NCBI GenBank assembly: GCA_029891345.1
Contig: CM056995.1
Coordinates: 82,771,895-82,835,894, forward strand
Direction: 5' to 3'
Origin: Dryococelus australis
Lineage: Eukaryota > Arthropoda > Insecta > Phasmatodea > Phasmatidae
Length of the DNA: 64,000 nt
Notes under the pieces: generated by a model
Database searches by the model: none
Told to the model about the DNA's origin: nothing
The model's input: the letters and a program-made list of their open reading frames with translations, nothing else
In this document: in pieces, positions 23,868 to 34,436 of the stretch
Layout: each line of letters starts with the position of its first letter
Position numbering within the stretch: the first letter of the stretch is position 1
Program-made: the position numbers and the translations under genes

Positions 23868-24196
23868 TCATCAACTTGTGTCATTTGGCCAGTTCACAAC
23901 TTACATGCAGGCAGAGGAACAAGTCGCAATCAATGCTGCACGTGTGGTAACGGCACAGAGCACCTACGAATACAGATACGAAACAGCTACTTATACCATT
24001 AACTCCAGCTAAACACGCCAGCAAGCTAGTCTCGCTGGCCCACATGTTCGAACGCCATTCGCCAATCAGCGCTCGGCAACCCACTCCCCACTCCTCGCTA
24101 GCTGGCAGCCCAGCCAACAGGTAACTTGCAGTAGACGATCAGGAAACAAGCCTCGTTCACAGAGACTCGCGCAGCCTATCAGGAAACAGATATCGA

Positions 24197-24642
24197 CTAT
24201 TCACGGTTTGTTCAAACTTTTTGAATGAAATCTTTTGAATCAAACCTTTGAAATATCACGCCATGCATGACGTGAATGGCTGTTTTCTAAATATGTCATA
24301 TATCACAAGCGTTTAATATTTCTGTTAACATGAAAGTATCTTTTTTTTTTTTGAGTCTTTTAAACTTTTTACTTATATTTTATTTAAAAATTATAATGTG
24401 TAATGTATTATTAATATGAATGAAAACAGTGAGAAAATGGGTGTATTTGTAACGGCTAGTAATAGGGTATTTCTTATGCAAAATTATATTATTCTGAATG
24501 CGCACGAATGCAGTGCATTGTCACTTAGGTGTAATTTCTTAGACTCGGTTAAGCTTTATCTGAATGAGGCGGAGGAATATATTGGAAGTAGAACTTTAGT
24601 AGGGCTTCACAAGAGTAGTAAGTAACCGTGAACGGACTATAA
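24197..24642 (-). mobile_element. Family B MITE, inverted orientation
   Basis: Begins CTATTCACGGTTTGTTCAAA and CTTTTTGAATG and ends AAGTAACCGTGAACGGACTA. Interior in reverse order: ATCAAACCTTTGAAATATCA, TATCACAAGCGTTTAATATT, a diverged middle, CGCACGAATGCAGTGC, ATATTGGAAGTAGAACTTTA. TA lies at the right border (TATAAGCC). Confidence 0.75.
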
Positions 24643-24993
24643 GCCCGTACCACAGGGAACCACCATGACATTCCGTCTCTACGTAATCTACTCTGTGGTA
24701 ACGACGTCAGCTGCAACGAATCAAGTAGGCCGGTAAATGGATCCCAGTTACATAAATTAACAACCGCCAGCTGTTTTCTCGCCGCGTGTTCTAGGACTCC
24801 TTTCACCTCGGTCGTTGAACTCCTTTGGATTTCCAGTCCAGCTTCTTCCGGACAACTGTTAACGCTACGTAAAGGAAACGCATATAAAGGGATATAGTGG
24901 AAAGGGCGAATCCAATTCCAAAATTCTAGTTTATTTCCAGAGCTCTAACGGAGGTCACTTCACCCGCGGCGTGTGGTGAACTGTTACAACGTT

Positions 24994-25481
24994 TAGGCTG
25001 TTCACTGTAAAGTGAGCACTTTTGAAAGCACTGCTTAAGATCTACTTGTATACACGTTGTGTATTCCTCCGCCTCATGTAAAATTAATATTGCTATGGCC
25101 TTCATCACTTTGTTAATGCTTCGATCAAGTGAAACTGTGAAATTATTAAGAAAGTAAACACTTTACAAATCTGTTCGTTTTTACACTTCGATGCATTAAA
25201 AAACAGAAAGAGAAAGAATTAATTTTAAGTTATAGATTATTCACAGTAAAGTAAACAACTTTGAAAGCTTTCTCATTTGGAATAATATTCAAAAAATATA
25301 TTTGATTTTTACCTTAGGCATTAACTTCCGAGTGCCGTGGAATATACACACTTTGTTCATTACTTGCATGGCAATATGTATTTAAAAGTGTGATTAAAAG
25401 CTAAAAAGGGCTAAAATAAAAAAGTAACTAGAGCCTCAAAAATGCTCACTTTACCGTGAACCGCCTATATCACAATGGTTA
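24994..25481 (-). mobile_element. Family A MITE, inverted, with nested insertion and truncated
   Basis: Left end TAGGCTGTTCACTGTAAAGT GAGC and the usual interior (CTACTTGTATACACGTTGTG, CGCCTCATGTAAAATTAATA, CTTCGATGCATTAAAAAACA) run to AATTTTAAGT at 25230. A C2 element occupies 25233-25467. The host sequence resumes as TATCACAATGGTTACC, the expected continuation. It stops at about 25481, where mitochondrial rRNA-derived sequence begins. Confidence 0.8.
25233..25467 (-). mobile_element. Family C2 MITE nested in family A, 235 bp
   Basis: Starts TAGATTATTCACAGTAAAGT AAAC and ends ATGCTCACTTTACCGTGAAC CGCCTA. TA at 25231-25232 and 25468-25469 is the target duplication: removing the insert plus one TA restores the AAGTTATCACAATGG of intact A copies. 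The interior (AGGCATTAACTTCCGAGTGC, ATTACTTGCATGGCAATATG) is the inverse of the inner element at 37193-37428. Confidence 0.85.
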
Positions 25482-26110
25482 CCAAAATACCGCGGCATTT
25501 AAATACAATCATTGAGAAGGTCAAATCTCATATTTATTTAATCAAGAGAAGATGTTTTTGATAAATAGGCGAATAAATAATTTTGCCTAATTCCTTAATA
25601 CAACTTAACAAAAATAACAAATATAATAAACAAAAATATACCAATTAAATAATTATTCTACATAATAAAAGGTTTACTGTGTAATTTGTTTTATTAATTT
25701 TGAGGTAAAATTTAAACTTTAATTATCTTGACCTGAAATAAATAGTGAATTAAATTTTATAAAATAAACTTATAACGGCAGTATATATACTGATTAAAAA
25801 TTCAAGAAAGATTAAATCTGGGACTATCGATTACGGAGCAGATTCCTCTGAAAATACAAAAACATCGCCAAATTATTTAGGTTTAAAGAACATATCTACT
25901 ACTACCTTGGCCAAAATTAACATATAGAATAACAGGGTATCTAATCCTAGTTTATATTCCATATTTCAAATAATCTAAAATACACGATTAATAAAAAAAT
26001 TTATTTTACGTCAATATTAATCAATTAAACTCAAATAAAATAATAATGATTAAAAAAATAGATATATTGATTTACGAATAACATTTCACAACAACGTAAT
26101 TATAATTAAT
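25482..26110 (-). pseudogene. Nuclear mitochondrial insertion (16S + 12S rRNA, rearranged)
   Basis: On the minus strand, 25482-25740 resembles arthropod mitochondrial large-subunit rRNA: near 25550-25567 is the inverse of the conserved CGCCTATTTATCAAAAACAT site, and 25483-25500 inverts TTAAATGCCGCGGTATTTTG. From about 25755, conserved 12S sites appear: the inverse of TATAACGGCAGTATATATAC, of CTCTGAAAATAC, and CAGGGTATCTAATCCTAG at 25932-25949 (inverse of the AGGATTAGATACCC motif). The distance between the 16S and 12S landmarks is too short for an intact mitochondrial segment, so the 16S 5' region, tRNA-Val and 12S 3' region are at least partly deleted. Not a functional rRNA gene. Confidence 0.88.
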
Positions 26111-26227
26111 AAATGTATCACTGTGACTAACATGATAATGCAACAATTGATCAGGCGCCACTGCGACAAGGCGAACCAGGCCCAATTCCACGAGGGGTGA
26201 ATCAATGGTTTTCCCGTGTGGTAAACG

Positions 26228-26588
26228 TAGCGGACGTTGCGTATGTTTTAACATGCGCACTGAGTGCCATTCGCCCGGTAGAGGTGGTAACGACGAAGAG
26301 AAAGTAGTTTTATGTTTTAAAGTTGAATTAAAAGTGGTAGGTAAAACATTTGTGACAACTGAAATGGTTTCTGTTTCTTTTTTTAATGCATCAGAGTGTA
26401 AAAATTAGCAGATATGTAAAATATTGACTTTTACTAATAACTCCACAGTCTCGCTCGGCCGATGAATGAATAAAGTGATGAGACCCATAGCAATGTTAAT
26501 TTTACATACGGCGGAATAATACACGACAGACATACAAGTAGATCTTAAGGAGGGCTTTCGAAAGTGCTCAGTTTACCGTGAACAGCCT
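26228..26588 (+). mobile_element. Family A MITE, left end missing
   Basis: From GTATGTTTTAACATGCGCAC TGAGTGCCATTCGCC through GGTAACGACGAAGAGAAAGT, TAATGCATCAGAGTGTAAAA, a CGATGAATGAATAAAGTGAT block to the right end CTCAGTTTACCGTGAACAGC C. The first 70 bp or so, with the left terminal repeat, are absent. Confidence 0.8.
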
Positions 26589-26589
26589 C

Positions 26590-27190
26590 TAACGTGTTTG
26601 ATTATATTGGAAGTAATCGAGAGGCATCGTCTGAAGCGTGAGTTCTTTTCGTAGGACAAGCGCATTAGACATGCTTTCCCTTAGTTTTAAGGGCGGCGGA
26701 CGTAAATGGCGGCCAAGTGCAGAGAACTGCTCCTGCATTCGCAGCGGTGGGGACGAACCACCCACGCCCCTTCTCTGGGATTATAAGCAATACTATCCCT
26801 GGTTCCATTTTGTTTCCGCAGTAAATTGTAAGTGCAAGAAAAATTGGCGCCGGCAGTACTAGTAGGTGTATATCGACTTGCAAGAGTGGAAGGTTACGGC
26901 GTAATTAACCTCGGCGCGTTTTCCGCGCGGAGGAACAAGAGGTGCGTGGGGGGAGGAAACCCCGGACCCTCAGTAATTATCGCGAGCCATTAATCAACAG
27001 CCGGGGGGGGGGGGGGGCAAACCTCCGCGTTTGGTGACCGGCTCGTTCGACCGCGCGGCCAGTCCCGCACGCGGACAACGGCTCCGGAGCCCACACTCCC
27101 GACACAGAGCAGTCACATGTACAGAGGCGCAATCTGCCGGCGCGGCTGTCGCTCCCAAGGACCTCCGCACAACGCCCTCTGCGGTGTGAG
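26590..27190. promoter_or_regulatory. GC-rich block with 16-bp poly-G; possible regulatory DNA
   Basis: From about 26880 to 27190 CG dinucleotides are frequent (CTCGGCGCGTTTTCCGCGCG, TGACCGGCTCGTTCGACCGC, CCGGCGCGGCTGTCGCTCCC). A run of about 17 G lies at 27001-27017. Frames on the minus strand here are composition artefacts. The interval 26600-26680 weakly resembles part of family F (CATCGTCTGAAGCGTGAGTT). Function unknown. Confidence 0.3.
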
Positions 27191-27443
27191 GGGTCACGGT
27201 GGCTGAGCAGGTAGCATACTCGCCTCCCACCAAGGCGATCCGGGTTCAATCCCCGGCTGGGTCACTCCGGATTTTCGCAAATGGGAATCGTGCCGGACGA
27301 TGCCGTTGGTCGGCGGATCTTCTCGGGGATCTCCCGTTTTCCCACCCTTTCATTCCGATGCTGCCCCATACTCGCCTCAATCACCCTCATCGGTTCTCAA
27401 AACCTCGATGTTAAGAGCCGTCCAAATCTATTCACTCACTCTG
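27191..27443 (+). repeat. tRNA-derived SINE (family S), full length
   Basis: GGTCACGGTGGCTGAGCAGG (A-box), CGGGTTCAATCCCCGGCTGG (B-box), ATTTTCGCAAATGGGAATCG, GACGATGCCGTTGGTCGGCG, CTTCTCGGGGATCTCCCG, a CATACTCGCCTCAATCACCC block, CTCGATGTTAAGAGCCGTCC and the tail CTATTCACTCACTCTGCGG. Forward orientation, all modules present. Confidence 0.93.
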
Positions 27444-28333
27444 CGGCGTGCCTCTCCGCCTTGGTGACACAAGTAGGGATTGTACAATTGTCGTGAATAA
27501 ATTTTGTGACAAGCCATACTCCAAACGTAGGTGCACTTAGGTCATGCTTGTTATTGGATTAGAGTTTATCAGACACTCCCTCGAGGACTATGAATAAGAG
27601 CCCCGAGTATTTAGCGGATTGAGTTGGCAGCAAGCTAGGTTGCACAATCCTCTCCTCTATACACTCGAGACATTATCGTTTGCTTATTGGTTGCTGTGAT
27701 CAAGTAAGGCCTCTGTTTAGGACTGACTAACACTACTGCTTCCTGCTTATTACTGGATCACAGTTAAACGGGGCGTGTCTAAACAACTGTCGCCCAATTA
27801 CAACAGTAGGAGAAAAGAACAAGCAAGTTTATGGAGTCTGCCTTGCAAACGAATGAATTCGCGAAATACTCGTGGCTCTAACTATGGCCCAATAACTAGG
27901 GGCAGTGATTTTCCGCGAAAATATTTCGAGATAAGATAACAGATCAAGGGACTGTGGGGTCATCCAGCGTTTGTGATCGGCTGAAGCATGATGTTCTGCC
28001 CATGTTAACTGTTTGCGCAGGAATCAAGAAGGTAGAGTGTCAGAGTTACGGAATCCTGAGTGGCTCAGTCAAAGGAGGAAATGATACCAGCAGCCAATGG
28101 AGGTATGACAACATCCGAGGTGTATAAATTGTGTTGAAGTCTTTTGTGTGCTCCGATTTATTCACGAAAAACCAGTGGCCATACCAATAACACACCTTCG
28201 AGGAAAGAAGCGCATAATACCATGCTACCTATTCAGGTTTGGAACTAACCACCACTGAACAAAGATCTGAGGCATGTTTGAAGTGTGAATATGATTGTGG
28301 AGTGAATTCGTGAAATTTTCCCGTCCCTAGAAA
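27444..28333. other. No recognisable gene
   Basis: Unique-looking, moderately GC DNA with several ATTGG words (TATTGGATTAG, TATTGGTTGCTG). No open frame with a known domain. Confidence 0.35.
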
Positions 28334-29056
28334 TAGGCTGTTCACGGTAAAGTAATTACTAGAGACCTGCAAATTCGCGTTGTCTTTAGTTAACAGGATC
28401 AACTCCACTGCCCTGTAGATACATGACCACAGTCAGTGGTTTTATTGGTCGCTAATATTTAAGTGGAGCCACAAGCCTGTTTGATTTCGTTACAGAAAAT
28501 TGGTCCGTCCAAGCTGAAGTTACGTTACTTGCTCAAGATTCCCGCGAGGCGTGCATGTCAGACATACTGCCGGCCTACGGCAGAAGTCGGTCAAACGCAC
28601 AGTAACTTGGAGTTCAGTCTGCCGCTAAATAATATCGCGAATTTCGCAGGTCTCTAGTGATTACTTTTGAAAGCCCTGCTAAAGATCTACTTTTCTCCGC
28701 ATTTTATATCCTTCCGCCAGATGTATGTACATTGCTGTGGGCCTAGTCACTTTAATCATGCGTCAGTCAACTGAAAACGTGATATTTTTTGGGAACCTAA
28801 GTGTGTCTACAATATGCCATTTAGTACTCCGATGGTACAAAGCAGAAACAACACCAACTTGATTTGCCGTAAAAGACACCGTAATACAAAGACGCAAAGC
28901 CACGACTTGTAACTATTGTTCTTAAATTACTACCAACTGAAATGGTAGCCTGTATGCTTGTGTGTACGTTAGTATACACTGTATATCCGCTAAACGGGCA
29001 GCAATTTCTTCTCAAAGGTTGGTCTCCACAGTGCTCACTTTAGTGTGAACAGGCTA
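28334..29056 (-). mobile_element. Family A2 MITE with nested hAT-like element
   Basis: Left end TAGGCTGTTCACGGTAAA; right end GTGCTCACTTTAGTGTGAAC AGGCTA. The interior after the insert (CTACTTTTCTCCGCATTTTA, CCTTCCGCCAGATGTATGTA, CATTGCTGTGGGCC, CATGCGTCAGTCAACTGAAA) matches the A2 copy at 2500 and partly the A family. Without the 297-bp insert and one 8-bp duplication the element is about 418 bp. Confidence 0.75.
28360..28656. mobile_element. hAT-like MITE, 297 bp, nested
   Basis: Terminal inverted repeats TAGAGACCTGCAAATTCGCG and, from the right, TAGAGACCTGCGAAATTCGC match over about 21 bp with one gap. Flanks GTAATTAC (28352-28359) and GTGATTAC (28657-28664) are an 8-bp target duplication with one mismatch. 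An 8-bp duplication and TAG-type ends fit the hAT superfamily. The open frame at 28463-28657 inside it has no recognised domain. Confidence 0.75.
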
Positions 29057-29885
29057 TATCACAGAATACTTGAGAATTTAGAATTGAAACAGCTGCTTAT
29101 ACAGTGAACTCCATACACAGGAACGAAAACATTGTGTGTTTGCATGTTACCTGCCAGAGGCTAGCCCAACCAATAAGAAACAGAAAGCAGCGTGGTCGAT
29201 CCGACACACTAACAATCCGAAACTGAGTGCGCTTCTGCATATTTATCTAGTCTGTGCTTTAGCCTGTGTCTTGGACTAATGAGCAGTCCGCTGTCGTGCT
29301 AATACGTCGCCACGGCACAGATCGTTAACATGAAAATTCTCGCAGCCAATGATGTGGGGCGAACATGGAGCACATCCACAAATTACTTAATGAAACTAGG
29401 GTGTAATTAACTGACTCAGTGACCACGTTTTCCATCCGTTATCCTCTCAGCGTTTTATTTCTGTTTCGAACCACATGAGTGATGGCTACACACTTCAAGA
29501 GGCGGTACCAGCGCATTGCGAGTATTCTGGTAATGCAGCTGCTATCTGACTACTTTCTTTCTGTCAACGGAAGTAAATCGCGCAGACAAGTGGAGTGTGA
29601 AGACCTGTATTGCGAATCTGGAAAGAGCAAGGGATTGCGTATAATTCATCTTACCCATTTTGATAGCACGATAATACTGCACCTGCACCAGCATCAGAAA
29701 GCAAACGCCATGCATGCCATAAAACACTAGATGAACTACACAGTATTAAAAAAAAAAAATTCATAATCAAGTCGGCAGAAAAGGCAAGATGCAGAAAGAG
29801 AAATATGGGAAACGAAGAGAGTTTTCAAAATACGCAGAAGAAATAAGAAGCAGAAAATAATAAATACATAAGTAAATTTTCTCAA
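29057..29885. other. No recognisable gene
   Basis: Unique-looking sequence. The 84-codon frame at 29479-29730 is rich in His and Ser, with no recognised domain and no splice context that I can defend. Confidence 0.35.
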
Positions 29886-30425
29886 GGGTGTTCGACCTCA
29901 AAAAATTAATCATTTTACATTTGTACCTGCTATCGTCCACCTTGTACGCATTGTATGTGAAAACGTTTTCTTCTAACAAATAAAAGTTTACACTATATAT
30001 TGTTTTTAATAGTTTGATGTCAAATACAAAATTCTTCTGTTTCATTACTAAGTTGTACAGATGAAAAAATTTACAAAGTAAACGAATCCTATGGTCTACC
30101 GCGTGCCAAATATGTAAATCACCAACTAACAGATCATATATATGAAAACAAACGTTAAAATAAAGATATTTTTATATTTTTAACATTTTTTCAACGTATA
30201 AACAGTTAATTTGGTGATTACGTATATGTCAAGCAGTAGCCCACGGCATTCGTTTATGTTATAAATGTTTTCATCTGCACAACTTAGTACGCCTATATGT
30301 TATAATTGTTGCAAAGAAACAGAGGAATTTTGAATTTGAGGAAAATGTCTTCACATACAATGTATACGGGTTAAACAATGTTTGGTACAATTATAAAACA
30401 ATTAATTTTTTGGGGTCGAACACCG
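29886..30425. repeat. Long imperfect hairpin (arms about 230-245 bp)
   Basis: Left arm 29886-30131 starts GGGTGTTCGACCTCAAAAAA; right arm 30201-30425 ends TTTTTTGGGGTCGAACACCG, its inverse. Matching blocks run the full arm length in order: TTAATCATTTTACATTTGTA, CATTGTATGTGAAAACGTTT, TTCTTCTGTTTCATTACTAA, GTTGTACAGATGAAAAAATT, AAACGAATCC and GTAAATCACCAACTAAC pair with the right arm. The AT-rich loop is about 70 bp. Likely a foldback transposon or two head-to-head copies; a transcript would form a long double-stranded RNA. Confidence 0.75.
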
Positions 30426-31019
30426 TTACGACGTCTTTAAACTAACACTTATGGCAAAGAGTTGATTTTCCAGGAGGCTAAACTTCGCGATACTCTATAT
30501 AATCAGACCATCTTTAAGAATGTACTTTACATTATATAATATCAATGATTAAAAATGACAAAAAAAAAACCCGTATGGAAAAATACGCAACTTTTAAGAA
30601 ATCATTAGGGCAGCCGTCCCTTGTCCCCTAAGGAACAGAGTTCCGTCCTAAGTCAGTCCCTCTTGTTCTCTCTCTCCTCTGGTCCTCGATAAATCAAAGT
30701 TTATATGTCTTCAACGCCGTTCACGTCAAGTAGAGAGCGCCCCAGATGACGTCACATTCACAAGAGCCACCAAGTAGTTCTGTAGAGGGGGAGAGGAGGT
30801 GAGCGACCCGACGAGGAAACCAGCCCAGCGGACAGGCGCGCGGTATGACTATAGCCCGCCCGCCGACATAACAGTGGAGCAGACCAATCAGATTGGGCAC
30901 ACGCACCAAGGTAAGCCACAGCCAAAGCAGCAGAGATCATCCACGTAACTCTCCTAGAACCATCAGCAAATGGCACGGGTATCGTTCTTAAGGGGGAGGC
31001 CTGGTTTAAGGAATTTTGC
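30426..31019. other. Gene-free; GC-richer block at 30600-31000
   Basis: Left part AT-rich. From about 30600 GC and CG content increase (GAGAGCGCCCCAGATGACGT, GCGACCCGACGAGGAAACCA, GACAGGCGCGCGGTATG). TGACGTCA-like ATGACGTCAC at 30747-30756 resembles a CRE site, but no promoter or gene can be assigned. Confidence 0.3.
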
Positions 31020-31150
31020 ACGTCTGAGGCCTAAAAGCGTGGCAGCGCTAGAGGCGACCGAGACATGCGCATCAACTATCCCATTGCCTCTACGCGCAAA
31101 GCACTGAACTGGCGCGCAGTCTTGCCGTCGATAACGTGTCTCTATGAGAC
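31020..31150 (+). repeat. Family F repeat fragment
   Basis: Carries TGAGGCCTAAAAGCGTGGCA, CATGCGCATCAACTATCCCA and CGCCTCT-like TGCCTCTACGCGCAAAGCAC followed by TGAACTGGCGCGCAGTC, matching 45030-45130 and 57830-57930. Confidence 0.6.
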
Positions 31151-31600
31151 TTTCAACGGAGACTCTACCAATTTTATGACGTAATAATAAAATATAAAGG
31201 TTTGATGCCCGTCCCCATTACTTTTTAAATGCTTTAGAGAGAAATTGAGGAACTGATAAACATATAGAGACACGTTACATTTCTTAAATGCTATTCGTAA
31301 GTAGACGTCACTCAGACACATTGGACGGTTTTTTTTAATAAAACGTTTTCTCCTGGGGATCTGCACACCGTTCGGCGGCCTACCCAGGCCATAATGCAGA
31401 CGTTCGGTGAACGATGTGACGCCGTCACACAGGAACACTTCTGACATGTCTGCAAACGCCTGAGCATTACCAGAAATGTGTCATCCGATCACAAATGTAA
31501 CAAGGTGATACAGGATTCTGAATTATATTTATTATAGTCAATTTTCTGAAGGCCTCTAAAATTCTACATTCATTATATTCCACCGCCCCCCCCCCCCCCC
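31151..31600. other. No recognisable gene; poly-C run
   Basis: Unique-looking DNA. A run of about 16 C lies at 31585-31600 directly before a family B fragment. Confidence 0.35.
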
Positions 31601-31790
31601 CGTGCAAACAAAACTTAACTAAGTATAGAAAATTACACCAAAGGAACAACGCACCTCATTAGTAGGCAATCTGTTCAGTAACATTTAGCATAAGTACTAT
31701 TTCTTACTGACATACCAACACACATATTTTCTCTCTGTTTTTACCCGTTGCTCTTAATTATAAACGAAATATTATAATTAAAACCATTTT
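31601..31790 (+). mobile_element. Family B MITE, internal fragment
   Basis: GTGCAAACAAAACTTAACTA, GAAAATTACACCAAAGGAAC, AACGCACCTCATTAGT and ACCAACACACATATTTTCTC match the left interior of the B copies at 10260-10420 and 35640-35790. Neither terminal repeat is present. Confidence 0.65.
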
Positions 31791-33087
31791 TACAGAACAA
31801 TAAAACAATAATAATCGTATGAAAAAAGTGCACTATCTTGTAGAGAACTATTTTAGAATGAGTATATACTGACACTTGCAGGGTACTATATCTACGACAG
31901 TCTCTCCCACATTGCTTTGAGGAATTTTATTCTATCTGCGAGATCCATAACTATTGTACAAAGCATACTAGAAACTGATAACCCCTTCAACCTACCTTTC
32001 ATTATTTCGAAAGCGATTTTACTTTTCAGCAGTTAAAATATTTAATTCACTACATCTCCTGTTTAAAGACCAGCGTTACAGCAAAACTAACAATTTAAAC
32101 ATGATATAGTCTTTATTTACATGCCAACACATTTTACACTGTTGATGAATATTTAAATCACTCTCAAAATAAGTAACAGTTTTAAATATCCTACAGATAT
32201 TCTCTTATCTGTAAAATGCAGATATTTATGTACTGTATTATGTGGATACTACGTCTGTAGTTGCATTATGTAAATATTTCCTTAACTTCTCTGTAAATGA
32301 GTATGCTGTGGTTTCTAGCTCTATGTGCTGATGCACGTTAATAGAGGAACTTATTAATGTATAAAATTCGTTTCATATTAGAAAATATTATATTTGCGTG
32401 CTCCATATCCCCATTGTCCACAACACATATAAATGTATTACCGGAGTGACTAAAAAAAAAATTTCTTTGCTATGTTTAAAAATACAGTGAGTGTAAGAGA
32501 ACGTATATAACAATTATGTTTTCTTAGTGTAATCGTTTTTATGCAGAAAATTATCAATAATACAGCAATATTTCACCCAAAAAGCTCTAAAATAATCAAG
32601 TAGTAATAAATTAAACTCGAGCAAAAAGAGAATTGAGTCAAGTCGTCATATTCGAGATAACGACAAGTAGTAATAAATGTAAAAAACATCAAAGTAAATT
32701 AATTAATGGGAAAACGTAATAGGAAAAATCCAGCCATTGCTCCCTAAAACACCTGTGTATATTATAAAAAAAATAATTTTTGATTTAACAAGCAGTGAAA
32801 AATGCTCCCTCTCCCGCACACACCACACACGTACACACACTTTTTCAATAAATCCTGCAGCTGTTACTGCGCCCACATAGCGTGTAAGGAACACACCAAG
32901 TTTCAAAACTGGGTCGTATGCAGTACGACGATCAATGGCGGCCAATCTACCGCACAGGTCTTTGTACACACAGCAGCTGGGTGAAACAGCAAGGAGCAAG
33001 ACGGATACCACAGCAGTTACACTCAAGTTACACGCCAGCGTGATAAACCTGGAGACTTCAAACCTGTCTACATGAACCCGCTGGACT
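31791..33087. other. AT-rich stretch; one possible small frame
   Basis: Mostly AT-rich, unique-looking DNA. On the minus strand at about 32860-33026 a frame gives a hydrophobic stretch (VVSVLLLAVSPSCCV) followed by a Cys-containing, protein-like segment, but there is no ATG start at its head and no family is recognised. A gene is not supported. Confidence 0.3.
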
Positions 33088-33326
33088 GCGGTGGTGTAGT
33101 GGTTAGACTACTCATCTCCCACCTGGGTGAACCGGGTTCGATCCCAAATTTTTGCATGTGGGAATCGTGCCGGACGACGCCGCTGGTCGAAGGGTTTTCT
33201 CGGGGGTCTCCTGTTCCCCGCCCTTGCATTCCGGCGCTACTCCATACTCGCCTCGCTTTACTCTCATCGGATCTCAAGCTCTCGATGTTACGAGCCGCCC
33301 ACATCTCTTCACTTCACTTCACTTAC
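33088..33326 (+). repeat. tRNA-derived SINE (family S)
   Basis: GCGGTGGTGTAGTGGTTAGA (A-box), AACCGGGTTCGATCCC (B-box), TTTTTGCATGTGGGAATCGT, GACGACGCCGCTGGTCGAAG, CTCGGGGGTCTCCTG, CTCGATGTTACGAGCCGCCC and a tail of tandem CACTT units. The second half of the B-arm stem is shortened. The A-box variant (GTAGTGG) matches the copy at 41537. Confidence 0.92.
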
Positions 33327-33888
<562 letters not shown>

Positions 33889-33961
33889 TAATTGTTTGAA
33901 AATAACTGAATGGCAGCCAACATTATGCACCTATGTGTGATGCAAACATCGACGAAGCATT

Positions 33962-34390
33962 AAGGGCGACGCCACCGGCGTATGTGAAGCGGTCTTGCCT
34001 CTATGCGTAAGGCGCTCAACTGGCCGTCGACGACACGCCTGAATGTGACTTTAAAGGGTGACGCTATAATTTTATTGGACGCGACTCTGTAGCAAAGTCC
34101 AATGCATGCCCTTATCGTAAATCCGCACGTATCCGGTTAGTGTATTTTGACATACGTACAACAGTCTGGAAAAGCAGTTTTTTGCTATTTTAGAGGACAT
34201 TAAGATAATATTTCCAACTTGCGTAATGTCTTGAAAGTATAGTTCCGCCATTGTCTTGAATGTACTTTCTTTTCGTGTGGGTAAACTTATTTGGGGCACG
34301 TTTTATAGTTTCGTCAAAAAAACAAATTTTTCAAACACACTGCTACGGATTTCAAACACCAGGCGGGCGACCGCCGTAACTTGCAAACGT
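33962..34390 (+). repeat. Family F repeat, longest copy
   Basis: Starts around GGGCGACGCCACCGGCGTAT and holds the F core (GCCTCTATGCGTAAGGCGCT CAACTGGC), then AGCAAAGTCCAATGCATGCC, GTATCCGGTTAG, AAGCAGTTTTTTGC, TGCGTAATGTCTTGAAAGTA and the right part TAGTTTCGTCAAAAAAACAA. The same order of blocks occurs at 45005-45365 plus 45908-45985. Class unknown: no terminal repeats found. Confidence 0.6.
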
Positions 34391-34436
34391 GTTCTTGCCA
34401 CTATTACATTTACACAATTGCGCGAGTAATGAGACA

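Noticed and set aside
25482-26110. Functional rRNA genes or mitochondrial contamination
   Set aside because: 16S and 12S landmarks are too close together, nuclear MITE sequence joins directly on the left, and nuclear repeat sequence follows on the right.
27191-27262. Functional tRNA gene
   Set aside because: The tRNA-like head continues directly into the SINE body and recurs with the same body in at least eight other places, so it is a SINE head.
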